Source: Streptomyces sp. 1-11
Lineage (GTDB): Bacteria > Actinomycetota > Actinomycetes > Streptomycetales > Streptomycetaceae
NCBI RefSeq assembly: GCF_007176755.1
Contig: NZ_BJTV01000007.1
Coordinates: 368,303 to 432,302 of the forward strand
Length of the DNA stretch: 64,000 nucleotides
Direction of reading: 5' to 3'
Positions within the stretch are counted from its first letter, which is position 1; each line of letters starts with the position of its first letter. Of this stretch, positions 42,942 through 52,465 are shown one piece after another. The notes under the pieces were generated by a model, which had not been told where the DNA came from, did not search any database, and worked only from the letters and a program-made list of their open reading frames with translations. Position numbers and translations under genes: made by a program.

Positions 42942-43019
42942 GGGTAATCGCGGTGGACGGCCGCTGCGTCGCATGATCGATGCGTACCTGCGTCCACCCG
43001 CGAACCGAGAGAAGACCCC

Positions 43020-44006
43020 ATGCAGCCCGAGCCGTCCGCCGCACTCCACCACCGCACCGTCGAGGCCCCTGCCGGGCGCCTGCACCTGGTCGAGCAGGGC
43101 ACCGGCCCGCTGGTCCTGCTCGTGCACGGCTTCCCCGAGTCCTGGTACTCCTGGCGCCGCCAGCTCCCGGCCCTCGCCGCGGCCGGCTACCGGGCGGTGG
43201 CCCTCGACGTGCGCGGCTACGGCCGCTCCTCCAAGCCTGCGGCGACCGATGCCTACCGGATGCTGGACCTGGTGGAGGACAACGTCGCCCTCGTGCACGC
43301 CCTCGGCGAGGAGAACGCGGTGGTCGTCGGCCACGACTGGGGCTCCAACATCGCCGCCACCTCCGCCCTGCTCCACCCCGAGGTCTTCCGGGCCGTCGCC
43401 CTGCTGAGCGTCCCGTACGCGCCACCCGGCGGGCCCCGCCCCACCGACATCTTCGGCCAGATCGGCGGCCCCGAGCAGGAGTTCTACGTCTCTTACTTCC
43501 AGGAGTCCGGGCGCGCCGAGACGGAGATCGAGCCTGACGTGCGGGGCTGGCTCGCGGGTTTCTACGCCGCCCTGTCCGCCGACACCATGCCCGCCCAGGG
43601 CAAGCCCGACCCGCACTTCGTCGCCCACGGCGGCCAGTTGCGTGACCGTTTTCCCGCCGGCATCCTCCCGGCCTGGCTGGCCGAGGACGACCTCGACGTG
43701 TACGCCGGAGAGTTCGAGCGCACGGGTCTGACGGGCGCACTCAACCGCTACCGCAACGTGGACCGCGACTGGGAGGACCTCGCCCCCCACCGCGGAGCCC
43801 CGATCAAGCAGCCGTCCCTGTTCATCGGCGGCGCCCTGGACGCCTCCACCACCTGGATGTCCGACGCCATCGACGCCTTCCCCACCACCCTCCCCGGCCT
43901 GGCCGCCTCCCACCTCGTAGAGGGCTGCGGCCACTGGATCCAGCAGGAACGCCCCGAGGAGGTCAACCGTCTGCTGATCGGCTGGCTCAACACCCTCACG
44001 GGTTGA
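43020..44006 (+). CDS. Epoxide hydrolase (alpha/beta hydrolase)
   Basis: A 328-residue soluble epoxide-hydrolase-type enzyme. HGFPESWYSW (36-45) is the oxyanion/HGxP motif, Asp106 in VVGHDWGSN is the nucleophile and GCGHWIQQERP supplies the base His. Lid tyrosines are likely in FYVSYFQ. An Asp nucleophile and HGFPES mark epoxide hydrolases and separate them from haloalkane dehalogenases. The reaction opens an epoxide to a diol in the cytosol. It is probably controlled by the divergent XRE-cupin regulator. Confidence 0.88.
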   Translation: MQPEPSAALHHRTVEAPAGRLHLVEQGTGPLVLLVHGFPESWYSWRRQLPALAAAGYRAVALDVRGYGRSSKPAATDAYRMLDLVEDNVALVHALGEENAVVVGHDWGSNIAATSALLHPEVFRAVALLSVPYAPPGGPRPTDIFGQIGGPEQEFYVSYFQESGRAETEIEPDVRGWLAGFYAALSADTMPAQGKPDPHFVAHGGQLRDRFPAGILPAWLAEDDLDVYAGEFERTGLTGALNRYRNVDRDWEDLAPHRGAPIKQPSLFIGGALDASTTWMSDAIDAFPTTLPGLAASHLVEGCGHWIQQERPEEVNRLLIGWLNTLTG

Positions 44007-44136
44007 ACCGCCAGGCGCGGCCGGGGCTTCTGCACATGGAACAGTTCGGCGCGGGGTACGGCAGGCACCGCCGGGCCGGCCACAGGGCTGTGAAGGCCGG
44101 GGCCAAGGACTCGTCGAAGGCCCGGCGGCCCCCGGA

Positions 44137-44708
44137 CTACCGGGAACCCGCCACAGGCTGCTGCTTGTAGAAGAACTCCTCCAGGTAGGCGGCCTCGTGT
44201 GGCTGGTAGGGCTCCTCCAGGTAGGCGGCCTCATCTTCGTCGAGTTCGACGTCCACGGCGGCGAGCGCGTCGGCCAGCTGGGCCGACTTGGTGACCCCGA
44301 CGATGGGCGAGGTCACCACCGGGTTGCGCATGACCCAGGCCAGGGCGACCTGGGCCGGGGACAGGCCCCGCTTGCCCGCGATCTCGTGGACGCGCTCGGC
44401 CACCGCCTGGTCCTCGTCACGGTAGAGGATCCTGCCGCCCGCGTCGGTCTCGGCAGAACGACCTCCTCGCGCCGGGTGAAGTCCTTGACCGCCTGGCCGA
44501 CGATCTCCTCGCTGCTTCCGGCGCTGTACCCATTGGCCGTGTCGAGGAAGTTGACGCCGCTCTCAAGGGCCTGCTTGATGATGTCCCGGCTGGCGTCCAC
44601 GCCCAGCGACCAGGGCTCGCCGCCCCGGTCCGGCTCGCCGAAGCTCATGCAGCCGAGGGCGATGGCGGAGACTTCCAGTCCGGTCGTTCCGAGTTTGATG
44701 TATCGCAT
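44137..44708 (-). pseudogene. Aldo/keto reductase with large internal deletion
   Basis: The first ~85 residues are a normal AKR N-terminus (MRYIKLGTTGLEVSAIALGC, FLDTANGYSAGSSEEIVG with the Asp and Tyr of the catalytic set). At about 44455-44465 the frame jumps to the C-terminus (VAERVHEIAGKRGLSPAQVA, SPIVGVTKSAQLADAL) in another frame. About 150 middle residues of a ~325-residue family, including the catalytic Lys and His, are missing. Near the end a 36-bp unit is tandemly duplicated (21 identical bases at 44176-44196 and 44212-44232), giving EAAYLEE twice. Clearly dead. Confidence 0.82.
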
Positions 44709-45605
44709 GCGTCCGAACCTAGGAATTGGAGTGCGCTCTCACGCAATACGTCTCGGTCCGGAATTCGAAGGCGTGTGGCATCTGTGCCCTGTCAGTTTGC
44801 GGCCGTTTCGGCCAGACGTACCAGAGAACCCAGTGGTAGCGAGTAACAAGTGGGCAGCAGGAACCATCACCAGCAACGCGATCTCAGGATGACCGCAGCC
44901 GGGGCGCCCGGCGCAAGGCAGCGCCCCGGTTTGCAACCGGCGAGGGAACCATCGACATTGATGTGCGCGACGATCAGCGCTCGCGTGGAGTTCCCGGGCA
45001 TCGAAGCGCACGGGCCGTGACGCCGGCCAGGCCGACTCCTCCATGGTCGTAACCTCGACGGAGTCCAGCCGGTCGTGCTGCTGCGGGGTGAGGGCGGCGG
45101 TACTGAGCGCTTGTAGGGCGTCGCAGGCGCCTTTCAGGTCGGCGCGGGTCTCGGCCGAGTGCAGCGCCGCTTCGGCGAGCTGGGCGTGGTCGAGGCCAGC
45201 CGGATCGGCGACAGCGAGCAGACCGAGGTGGGCCGAGGATGCTTGAGCGGGGTCGTCGAGGAGAGCTTGGAGCCGGCCGGTCAGCGGGCGTCCGGCCGGG
45301 TCGAGCACGGCGGTCTCGCGGGCGGCGCGGGCGGTTCGGGTTTGCCCATCGGTTGTGGGCCTGCTCGGGTGTCGCTGGACAAGCAGTTGTCGATGGACAG
45401 CCGCCGGCAGGATCCGTCGCAGCCCGACACGCCCTCACAGCAGCCGGATGAGAGACGACGACGCTGGTCGACCGCTCCGCGTGTCACACGGTGCCTACAC
45501 GGCAGCCCCTCCACACAATGAGGCGATGGCACTCGAAAGGGCACGACAGCTGCCGGTCCGCCACCGCACTCGTCTCACCGGCCTGACCCCGGATGGCGGC
45601 CGGCC
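44709..45605. other. 897-bp region with one doubtful ORF
   Basis: A - strand frame at about 45005-45308 encodes an Ala/Leu-rich helical stretch (LTGRLQALLDDPAQASSAHL, DLKGACDALQALSTAALTPQ) with decent codon bias but no recognisable family. Its tail toward 44739 looks non-coding. It may be a fragment of a larger gene. The rest holds nothing I can support. Confidence 0.3.
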
Positions 45606-46298
45606 ATGACCCGACAGCACCCCCGTGACGAGAGCAGTCGGCACGAGCTCCAGCAGGCGCCGTACGGCGAGGCCCGCTGGCCGATGGCCGCAGCCGTCAT
45701 CGCCGCTGCGGTGCTGACCCTGCTGCTGCCCGACGACCTGCGCCTGGGGCCCCGCTGGGTGCTTCCCCTCGTCGAAGGGCTGCTCCTCGTGGCGCTGATC
45801 GCCGGCGATCCAGGCCGCATCAGCCGCCGTTCGGCCGCCCTGCGCGCGATGTCGATCGCCCTGGTCGGCGTGCTCGCGTGCGGCGCCATCTGGTCGACCA
45901 TCCGGTTGACCGACGACCTCGTGCACGGCGGCAACGAGACCAACTCCGCCGACGCCCTCCTGCAAGCCGGCGGCAGCGTGTGGGCCTCCACCGTCCTCGC
46001 GTTCTCCCTGCTGTACTTCGAACTCGACAGCGGCGGACCCGCCGCCCGGGCCCACCGCGTGCCGCCCACCCCCGCTCTCGCCTTTCCCCAGCACCTCAGC
46101 CCCGAACTGAACGCCACCCACTGGCGCCCCCGCTACATCGACTACCTCTACCTCGGCTTCACCAACGCCACCGCCTTCAGCCCCACCGACGTCATGCCAC
46201 TGGCCCCATGGGCCAAGATCACCATGGCCCTGCAGTCCCTCGTATCCCTCCTCATCCTCGGACTCGTCGTCGCCCGAGCCGTCAACGTCCTCACCTGA
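45606..46298 (+). CDS. Integral membrane protein, DUF1345-like
   Basis: A 230-residue membrane protein with five hydrophobic segments after a ~25-residue polar start. The C-terminal block YIDYLYLGFTNATAFSPTDV followed by PLAPWAKITMALQSLVSLLI recalls DUF1345 and the pore end of small potassium channels. The first segments contain RWPMAAAVIAAAVLTLLLPD. The ATG follows AUG-free sequence with only a weak ribosome site. No operon partner. Transport or channel activity is possible but unproven. Confidence 0.72.
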   Translation: MTRQHPRDESSRHELQQAPYGEARWPMAAAVIAAAVLTLLLPDDLRLGPRWVLPLVEGLLLVALIAGDPGRISRRSAALRAMSIALVGVLACGAIWSTIRLTDDLVHGGNETNSADALLQAGGSVWASTVLAFSLLYFELDSGGPAARAHRVPPTPALAFPQHLSPELNATHWRPRYIDYLYLGFTNATAFSPTDVMPLAPWAKITMALQSLVSLLILGLVVARAVNVLT

Positions 46299-46586
46299 CC
46301 GCTGCTCCCCGCCCGGCCAGGCAGCCAGCCGGATGACAACGAGCGGAGCAGGCCCAGGCCTGGGTGGAGTGATGCGGTCCTCCAGCGGTAGGCCCCCGGG
46401 GTCGTCCGCGTCGCTGCTCGTCCGCGGGTGTGCGGCGCACCACGCTCACCAACTTGCCGAAGCAACCTGGGCTCAGTCCGCTGAACGGGGCTGTCCAGGA
46501 CGGCTCCGACGCCGTGATCACACCAGCCACATCAAGATCATGTCAGGATCGTGCGGCCCGCTCCGTGACCGCGCTAAGTTCCCAGG

Positions 46587-47120
46587 ATGCAGCAGCCCTC
46601 GGAACAGGTTCCCGCGCTCCTCGATGGCCCGGCCGTCGACGTCTCCGACGCCCATGAACTCCTCCTCGGCTATCTGGACTGGTACCGCACAGCCCTGATG
46701 CGCAAGCTCGCCGGGCTCTCCGACGACCAGTTGCGCACGCCCGTCGAACCGCTCGGCTGGTCGCCGCTCGGCCTGGTCCAGCACCTCGGCTGGGTCGAAC
46801 GCCGATGGCTGCGATGGGGTTTCGCCGCCGAGGACGTCGTCGCCTATCCAGCCGGCGGAGACGCCGAGGAGTGGACGGTGGCCGCCGACACCTCCACCGC
46901 TCAGGCCCTGGCCGCCTACGAAGCCGAGGTCACCGTCGCGAACTCCGTAGCGATGACCGCAGACTTGAGTGACAAGGCTCGCCTCGGCGGTCGCTTCAAG
47001 ACCATCGAACAGGCCCCGTCCCTCGGACGGATCCTCTTTCATCTGCTCCAGGAGTACGCCCGCCACGTCGGTCACCTCGACGTCGCGCGTGAGCTCCTCG
47101 ACGGCGAGACCGGCGAGTGA
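46587..47120 (+). CDS. DinB/DUF664 family protein
   Basis: A 177-residue four-helix-bundle protein of the DinB type: AHELLLGYLDWYRTALMRKL, LGLVQHLGWVERRWLRWGF with the first metal-ligand His, and HLLQEYARHVGHLDVARELL with the paired His ligands. Actinomycete members include mycothiol- or bacillithiol-dependent transferases, so a thiol-linked detoxification role is possible. The ATG is at 46587. Monocistronic. Confidence 0.87.
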   Translation: MQQPSEQVPALLDGPAVDVSDAHELLLGYLDWYRTALMRKLAGLSDDQLRTPVEPLGWSPLGLVQHLGWVERRWLRWGFAAEDVVAYPAGGDAEEWTVAADTSTAQALAAYEAEVTVANSVAMTADLSDKARLGGRFKTIEQAPSLGRILFHLLQEYARHVGHLDVARELLDGETGE

Positions 47121-47550
47121 GGCACCCGGGACTGCCGATGCAATGCGGGACAGCTTTTGAGGGGCAGATTCTCGCGGACCTCTAGCGAGGGCCCGGAATA
47201 CAGGCGGCGGGCCATGGAGCTCATCTCCCCGCAACGTCCGGCCGACGCTACCGAAGCCGAACTCATCTCGACACTTCGGACGGCGGGATTCTGCACGCCG
47301 AGATCACCATCGGACGGTCGACCCTGATCTCTGACACACGTGGAAGACGTCTCGCAGGATGAGCTTCGGCGCCGCCTGGCCGCCGCTGGGTGACTGGATG
47401 TGCGCGCGGCGGCTCGTCCGCGTCAGGCGCTCAGCTCGCGCGCGGCCCGGGCTACCAGGCTGTCCGCGCTGATGTCCACAAGATCGACGGTACGTCGATC
47501 ACCGGGGCGGCCAGGCGAGGGCACCGGGCGTGAGCCGGGCAGCGGCGGGG
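47121..47550. other. 430-bp intergenic region
   Basis: Between the convergent DinB and MocR genes. I see no gene, strong hairpin or repeat that I can support. Confidence 0.4.
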
Positions 47551-49221
47551 TTATGTGACAGCGGGCAGGGCCCGCAGCGCCTCGCCGATGAGGGCGATGC
47601 CCTCCTCGATCTCGTGGGCGGCGCCCGCCGCGTAGCCGAGGACCAGGCCGGGCGGCCCGGGGGTGAGGCGGTGCCAGGACAGGGGGTGGGCCTTCACCCC
47701 CCGGGCGAGCGCGGCCGCGGCGAGGTCGGTGTCGCGGACGCGGCTGCCGGGCCCGTCGGTGAAGGTGACCATGAGGTGCAGTCCGGCGGCCGCCCCGTGG
47801 ACGCGGGCGCCGGGCAGGTGTGCCTCGACGGCCCGCACCATCACGTCCCGGCGCCTGCGGTGGCGGCGCCGGAGGTGGCGTAGGTGCCGTTCGAGCTCGC
47901 CCGAGTCCATGAGCCGGGCCAGGACCAGTTGGGTGAGGATGCCGTTGCCGAGGTCGGCGTACCGCTTGGCGGTGACCAGGGCGTCGCGCAGGCGCGGTGG
48001 AACCAGGAGCCAGCCGACCCGCAGTGCGGGGGCGAGCAGCTTGGAGACGCTGCCCGTGTAGCAGACCCCGTCGGGCAGGAGCGAGCGCAGTGCCGGTACG
48101 GGGGGCCGGTCGTAGCGGTGCTCGGCGTCGTAGTCGTCCTCGATGACGACGCCGCCCTCGGCCGCCCAGCGTAGCAGCTCGCGCCGGCGTTCCCCGTCCA
48201 GGACCACGCCGGTGGGGAACTGGTGCGCCGGAGTCATCAGCACCGCCCGGGCCCCGCAGGCCCGCAGCGCGTCGACGTCCAGGCCGCCGGCGTCCACGGG
48301 GACGGGGACGGTCGTGTGGCCGCCGTGCTCCAGCTGCTGACGCGCGCCGAGCGAGCCGGGGTCCTCGACGTCGACGCGGTCGACGCCCTCGGCACGCAGC
48401 AGTTGCCCGAGCAGCCCCAGCGCCTGCGCCACACCGGCGACCACCACGACCTCGTCCGGGTCGGCGCGGATGCCGCGGTTGCGGGCCAGCCAGCCGACAA
48501 CGGCCCGCCGCAGCGCGGGCGCGCCCTGGGGGCTGCCGTAGCCGAAGTCGGCCGGGGTGACGGCGGCGAGGACGGCGCGTTCGGCACGCAGCCAGGCGGT
48601 CCGGGGAAAGGCGGCGAGGTCGGGCACGCCCGGGGAAAGGTCGATCCGGCAGGGCAGGCCGCGCAAGGCGTCGACGAGGCCGTCGCGGTGGGGGGAGGCG
48701 AAGAAGGCGTCGGGGACGGGGGTGGGGGTGCGAGGGTGGGGGGCCCGATGCCCGGCGGCGGGGGGTGACGAGGACGAGGGACGGCCGGATGCAGAGGAGG
48801 CTGTGGGCAGTGCTGAGGAAGACGCCGCGGGCGCCGGGGCGGCGACGACCACCGTGCCGCCTCCGCCCCGGCCGGCGATCTGGCCTGACTCCGACAGCCG
48901 ACGGTAGGCCTCGGTGACCACGCCCCGGGTGACCCGGAGCTCCTCGGCGAGCACGCGGCTGGCGGGGAGCCGCGTCCCGACCGGCAGCCGGCCGTCGGCG
49001 ATGGCCGACCGCAGCCGGTCGGCGAGCCAGGCGGTCCGCCCGCCCGGGGGCGCGTCGGCGACGTCGAGCTGGAGGAAGTCGGAACCGAGGGAAGCGCCGG
49101 GCTGAGACGGACGGCCGCCGGCCGCGCCGCCGGACCCGCAAGCCGTGCCGGCCGATCTCACCATCGCGTCCGCCGCGGCGGTTTTGGACCCCTCGACCGA
49201 CGGCTCTTTGGACCTGCCCAT
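47551..49221 (-). CDS. MocR-type regulator (GntR HTH fused to aminotransferase)
   Basis: A 556-residue MocR/PdxR-family regulator. The winged helix at about 62-128 reads LADRLRSAIADGRLPVGTRL and RVLAEELRVTRGVVTEAYRR. A Ser/Pro/Ala-rich linker (129-170) joins it to a fold-type I aminotransferase domain (190-556) with DFGYGSPQG, the acid pair in VIEDDYDAEHRY and the PLP-binding Lys394 in TGSVSKLLAPALR. Such proteins sense PLP or an amino acid. It is divergent from an EamA transporter with only ~29 bp between starts (ATG at 49221; an ATG at 49230 is also possible), so they share control DNA. Confidence 0.88.
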   Translation of the reverse strand: MGRSKEPSVEGSKTAAADAMVRSAGTACGSGGAAGGRPSQPGASLGSDFLQLDVADAPPGGRTAWLADRLRSAIADGRLPVGTRLPASRVLAEELRVTRGVVTEAYRRLSESGQIAGRGGGGTVVVAAPAPAASSSALPTASSASGRPSSSSPPAAGHRAPHPRTPTPVPDAFFASPHRDGLVDALRGLPCRIDLSPGVPDLAAFPRTAWLRAERAVLAAVTPADFGYGSPQGAPALRRAVVGWLARNRGIRADPDEVVVVAGVAQALGLLGQLLRAEGVDRVDVEDPGSLGARQQLEHGGHTTVPVPVDAGGLDVDALRACGARAVLMTPAHQFPTGVVLDGERRRELLRWAAEGGVVIEDDYDAEHRYDRPPVPALRSLLPDGVCYTGSVSKLLAPALRVGWLLVPPRLRDALVTAKRYADLGNGILTQLVLARLMDSGELERHLRHLRRRHRRRRDVMVRAVEAHLPGARVHGAAAGLHLMVTFTDGPGSRVRDTDLAAAALARGVKAHPLSWHRLTPGPPGLVLGYAAGAAHEIEEGIALIGEALRALPAVT

Positions 49222-49250
49222 GGCGTCCATTGTGCGGCCAGGGTGGACCC

Positions 49251-50195
49251 ATGGACACCCCTTCCGCATCCTTCGCGCCCCTGGTCCCCGGCATGCTCGG
49301 GATGGTGCTGGTCGGCAGCAGCGTCAGCGTGTCGCACGCGCTCGTCGATGCGCCCCTGTTCACCGCCCAGGCCGTGCGCTACGCGGCCGCGACCGCGATC
49401 CTGCTGCTCCTCGCCCGGCTCGCCGGTACCCGCCCGGTCCGGCCGCGCGGGCGGGAGTGGTTGTGGCTGGCGGGGCTCGCGGTGACAGGGCTGGTGCTGT
49501 TCAACGTGGCCGTGGTGCGGGGGGTCGCGCACGCGGAGCCCGCGGTGATCGCGGTCGCGGTGGCGTCGGTTCCGGTGGTCCTCGGGGTCCTGGGTCCGCT
49601 GCTGGAACGGCGCGCTCCGAGCCGGCGGGTGCTGGTGGCGGCGCCCGTGGTGGTGGCGGGCGCGGTCCTGGTGGAAGGCACGGGCCGTACGGATGCGGCC
49701 GGAGTGGCCTGGGCGGCCCTGGCCCTGGGCTGCGAGGCGGCGTTCACGCTGCTGGCGGTACCCGTGCTCGGCCGGCACACGCCGTGGGGGGTGTCGGTGC
49801 ACGCGTCGTGGCTGGGCGCGGTGCTGTTCGCCGTCCTCGGCGTGACACGCGAAGGCCCCACGGCGGCGGGTGAGTTGACGCGAGCGCAGTGGGCGGCCGT
49901 GGGCTACCTCGCACTGCTGGTCACGGCGGTCGCCTTCGTGCTCTGGTACTCGACCGTACGCACTGTCGGCGCCGGTCGCGCGGGCCTCCTCACGGGCATC
50001 GCCCCGCTCGCGGCGGCAGCGGCCGGCACGGCGACGGGCACAGGGGTGCCGGGACCCTCGGTGTGGCTGGGGATCGCGGTGGTGATCGGGGGACTGGCCG
50101 GGGGGCTGCGGGCGTCTCGGGCTCACCGCGCAGGCGACTCCGTGGACGCCGCGCCCAGGACCGCACCCTCGCCCACGCCGGCGCGCTCCAGGTAG
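49251..50195 (+). CDS. EamA/DMT-superfamily transporter
   Basis: A 314-residue membrane protein with ten segments in two EamA repeats: FAPLVPGMLGMVLVGSSVSV, the first-repeat end PAVIAVAVASVPVVLGVLGP, and the second repeat's GAGRAGLLTGIAPLAAAAAG. It is divergent from MocR. MocR-EamA pairs are common and usually concern export of an amino acid or related amine, so that is the best guess here. Upstream space is only ~29 bp, so the transcript is short-leadered or leaderless. Confidence 0.85.
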   Translation: MDTPSASFAPLVPGMLGMVLVGSSVSVSHALVDAPLFTAQAVRYAAATAILLLLARLAGTRPVRPRGREWLWLAGLAVTGLVLFNVAVVRGVAHAEPAVIAVAVASVPVVLGVLGPLLERRAPSRRVLVAAPVVVAGAVLVEGTGRTDAAGVAWAALALGCEAAFTLLAVPVLGRHTPWGVSVHASWLGAVLFAVLGVTREGPTAAGELTRAQWAAVGYLALLVTAVAFVLWYSTVRTVGAGRAGLLTGIAPLAAAAAGTATGTGVPGPSVWLGIAVVIGGLAGGLRASRAHRAGDSVDAAPRTAPSPTPARSR

Positions 50196-50553
50196 GCACA
50201 GAAGCGACGGCCGACCGGAACTCGAGCCGCGGTGGCGCGCCGGGCGCTTGTCGAGATCTCCGGATGGCGGCCAACCGGATTCGGGGCAGGAAAGACCGGG
50301 GGCACGGTTTCCTTCGAGTGGTTCGGTGTCTGGATGGACGGTGGTCGCGAGGAGCCGTCGGCGGCCCGCTGGGATACGGTCCCGCGGCACCAGGGGGTGA
50401 TCTGCACAGGGTGGTCATGGAGGCACAGACCGACTCGGGGCTGACGGTCACCGTCGAGGCCAAGGATGCCGTCGACCGTTGACCGCCTGGCGCTGACCGC
50501 CGAGCCACGGGCGCCGACCGCTCGGCGGCCCAGCGGCCTCGCGTCGGGCCGGC
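50196..50553. other. 358-bp intergenic region
   Basis: Between the EamA gene and the convergent AAA+ gene. Open frames here lack family character and no clear terminator hairpin was found. Confidence 0.4.
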
Positions 50554-51831
50554 TCACAGGCGGCTGTATGTCCCGATGTCCTCGGTAAACTCCTCCAGCG
50601 CGCGGGCGGTGAGCGTCGGCCGGGTGTCGGCGATGGCCGTCATGAAGTCGTCGATGCCGGGCGGCCGGCCGCCGCGCTCGGTGATCTCGCGCTCGAACGC
50701 CGCCTGCGCCCCCTTGCGCGCGGCGAACTCGATGTCGGCCGGAGTGAACAGCTCGCTCGCCGCGACCAGGCGGCCGATGTCCACTCCGTCGCCGGCCGCC
50801 CTGAGGTAGCGGGCCCAGATCGCCGCGCGGGCCGTCGGGTCCGGCGGGCCGATGGGGATGACGTAGTCGAACCGGCCGGGCCTGAGGAACGCCGCGTCGA
50901 GGGAGCGCACCGAGTTCGTGGCGCACACCAGCATCCGGGCATCGTGTTCACGGAAACCGGGGATGATCTTGAGGAGCTCGTTGGTCACCCCGTGTCCGGG
51001 ATCGACGGCCTTGCCGGACCGCGCACCGGCGATCTCCTCCACCTCGTCGATGAACAGCAGCACCGAGTCCAGCTCGGCCAGCTCCGTGAACGCCTCCCGC
51101 AGCGCCGCCGCCAGGCCCTCGCTGGTGTCGGCGGCGAGCCGGGACGGGAACAGTTCCACGAACGGCCAGCCGAGCCGGGAGGCCACCGCCTTGGCGAAGC
51201 TGGTCTTCCCGGTGCCGGGCGGGCCGAAGAGAATGACCGCCTTGGGCGGGGCCACACCGTAGCGGTCGGCCAGCGCCGGCTCGGTCAGCGGCAGCACGAC
51301 ACGGCGTTCGACGACCTGCTTCTCCCGTTCCATGCCGGCCATGGTGTCCCAGAGCCCGCCGGGCAGCATGCGTCCGCCGAGCGCCGCGAGCACGTCGGCG
51401 TTGTCGGCGCCGGGCGGTTCGAGCTTCTCGTAGTAGGTCAGGCCCTCGCGGAGGCGGTAGCCGGAGTTCTCCAGGGCCTTGGTGCCGGCGGCGCCCGCGG
51501 GCAGCAGCGCGCTGACGTGCCTCACCCCCAGGGCACGCAGCCGGCGCTCCAGCTCGGCCAGGAGCGCGCTGCCGATCCCGCGCTCACGCCAGCGGGAGGC
51601 CAGCGCCACCAGGACGATCCACGCCCGTCTGCCGTCCGCCTGGGCCACGGCCATGCCCACCAGCTCGTCGCCGACCAGAGCGACCACCGCCGGCTGACCG
51701 GCCTTGGCCGCGGCCATCACCTCCGAGACCGGGAACACCGACTCCGCCTCGGCCTGGCGGCTCTGGTCCCAGATCTGGATGGCCTGGTCGAGATCGTCGT
51801 CGTGATAGTCGCGCAGATGCCAGGGGGGCAT
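50554..51831 (-). CDS. GNAT acetyltransferase fused to AAA+ ATPase
   Basis: A 425-residue two-domain protein. Residues ~1-138 form a GNAT domain (WHLRDYHDDDLDQAIQIWDQ, acetyl-CoA loop RWRERGIGSALL at 81-91, ENSGYRLREGLTYYEKL). Residues ~165-425 form a CDC48-like AAA+ domain with Walker A GPPGTGKT (203-210), Walker B LLFIDEVEE (258-266), sensor 1 CATN (303-306) and the arginine-finger region RPGRFD (317-322). The ATG at 51831 has GAGG nine bases upstream; a longer open frame lacks family character. I infer ATP-driven protein remodelling coupled to acetylation of a protein or small molecule. Monocistronic. Confidence 0.85.
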   Translation of the reverse strand: MPPWHLRDYHDDDLDQAIQIWDQSRQAEAESVFPVSEVMAAAKAGQPAVVALVGDELVGMAVAQADGRRAWIVLVALASRWRERGIGSALLAELERRLRALGVRHVSALLPAGAAGTKALENSGYRLREGLTYYEKLEPPGADNADVLAALGGRMLPGGLWDTMAGMEREKQVVERRVVLPLTEPALADRYGVAPPKAVILFGPPGTGKTSFAKAVASRLGWPFVELFPSRLAADTSEGLAAALREAFTELAELDSVLLFIDEVEEIAGARSGKAVDPGHGVTNELLKIIPGFREHDARMLVCATNSVRSLDAAFLRPGRFDYVIPIGPPDPTARAAIWARYLRAAGDGVDIGRLVAASELFTPADIEFAARKGAQAAFEREITERGGRPPGIDDFMTAIADTRPTLTARALEEFTEDIGTYSRL

Positions 51832-52465
51832 CGCCACCACCTCATCTGGACCGGGAGTTCCATTCTCCCTCCGGAGCCCCGCGCGGACGCGCGGACGCAG
51901 CGGTGGCCGGCGCCCGAGTGGAATCCGTCGCGGTACGTGATGAGACTGGCTAGTACCGCAACGGTGCTTGCTCTGATTGATGGCCAGATCAGGGGCTGTG
52001 GCCGTCCATGGCGGCACTCGGTGCGGGTGCAGCCGTAGTAGGCGCACGATGCCTGACAGTGCCGGACCGACGCTCGGCGCTGCGGCGCAGCCGGCACGGC
52101 GAAGCGCGATGGCTCGGGAGGGGCCTATCAGCGGTGGTGCTCGGCGCTGGAAGCGGTAATCGGCATCGCCGGACTGGCCACCATCGCCGGCTGACAGCCC
52201 CCGCCCCGGGCCCTGCCTCGGCGCGGTCACCGCTGAGCGTTCTCCCCTTCGTCTGACGGCCGCCGGCCTGCCGGGCTTTCCCACGAAAGCCCGGCTCCGG
52301 CATTTTCGGCGCCACGGACAGTGCTTCCGTCACAGGTCCGAGTACGCCGGTCGGGGCAGACCGTTCTGGCGGAGCATTCGGCCACGCGACTCACCGGCGT
52401 CCGCCAAATAAGCATCTAGGGCACGAAGTTGGCGCCGTGCCGTCCACGCCACGCGCGCCAACGCG
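51832..52465. other. 634-bp intergenic region
   Basis: Contains the promoter of the AAA+ gene and the 3' side of the TetR gene. I see no gene or clear regulatory repeat. Confidence 0.4.

Noticed and set aside
47423..49363. 646-codon - strand frame over the MocR gene
   Set aside because: It encodes Arg/Pro-rich nonsense in the +1 frame of a clear MocR protein.
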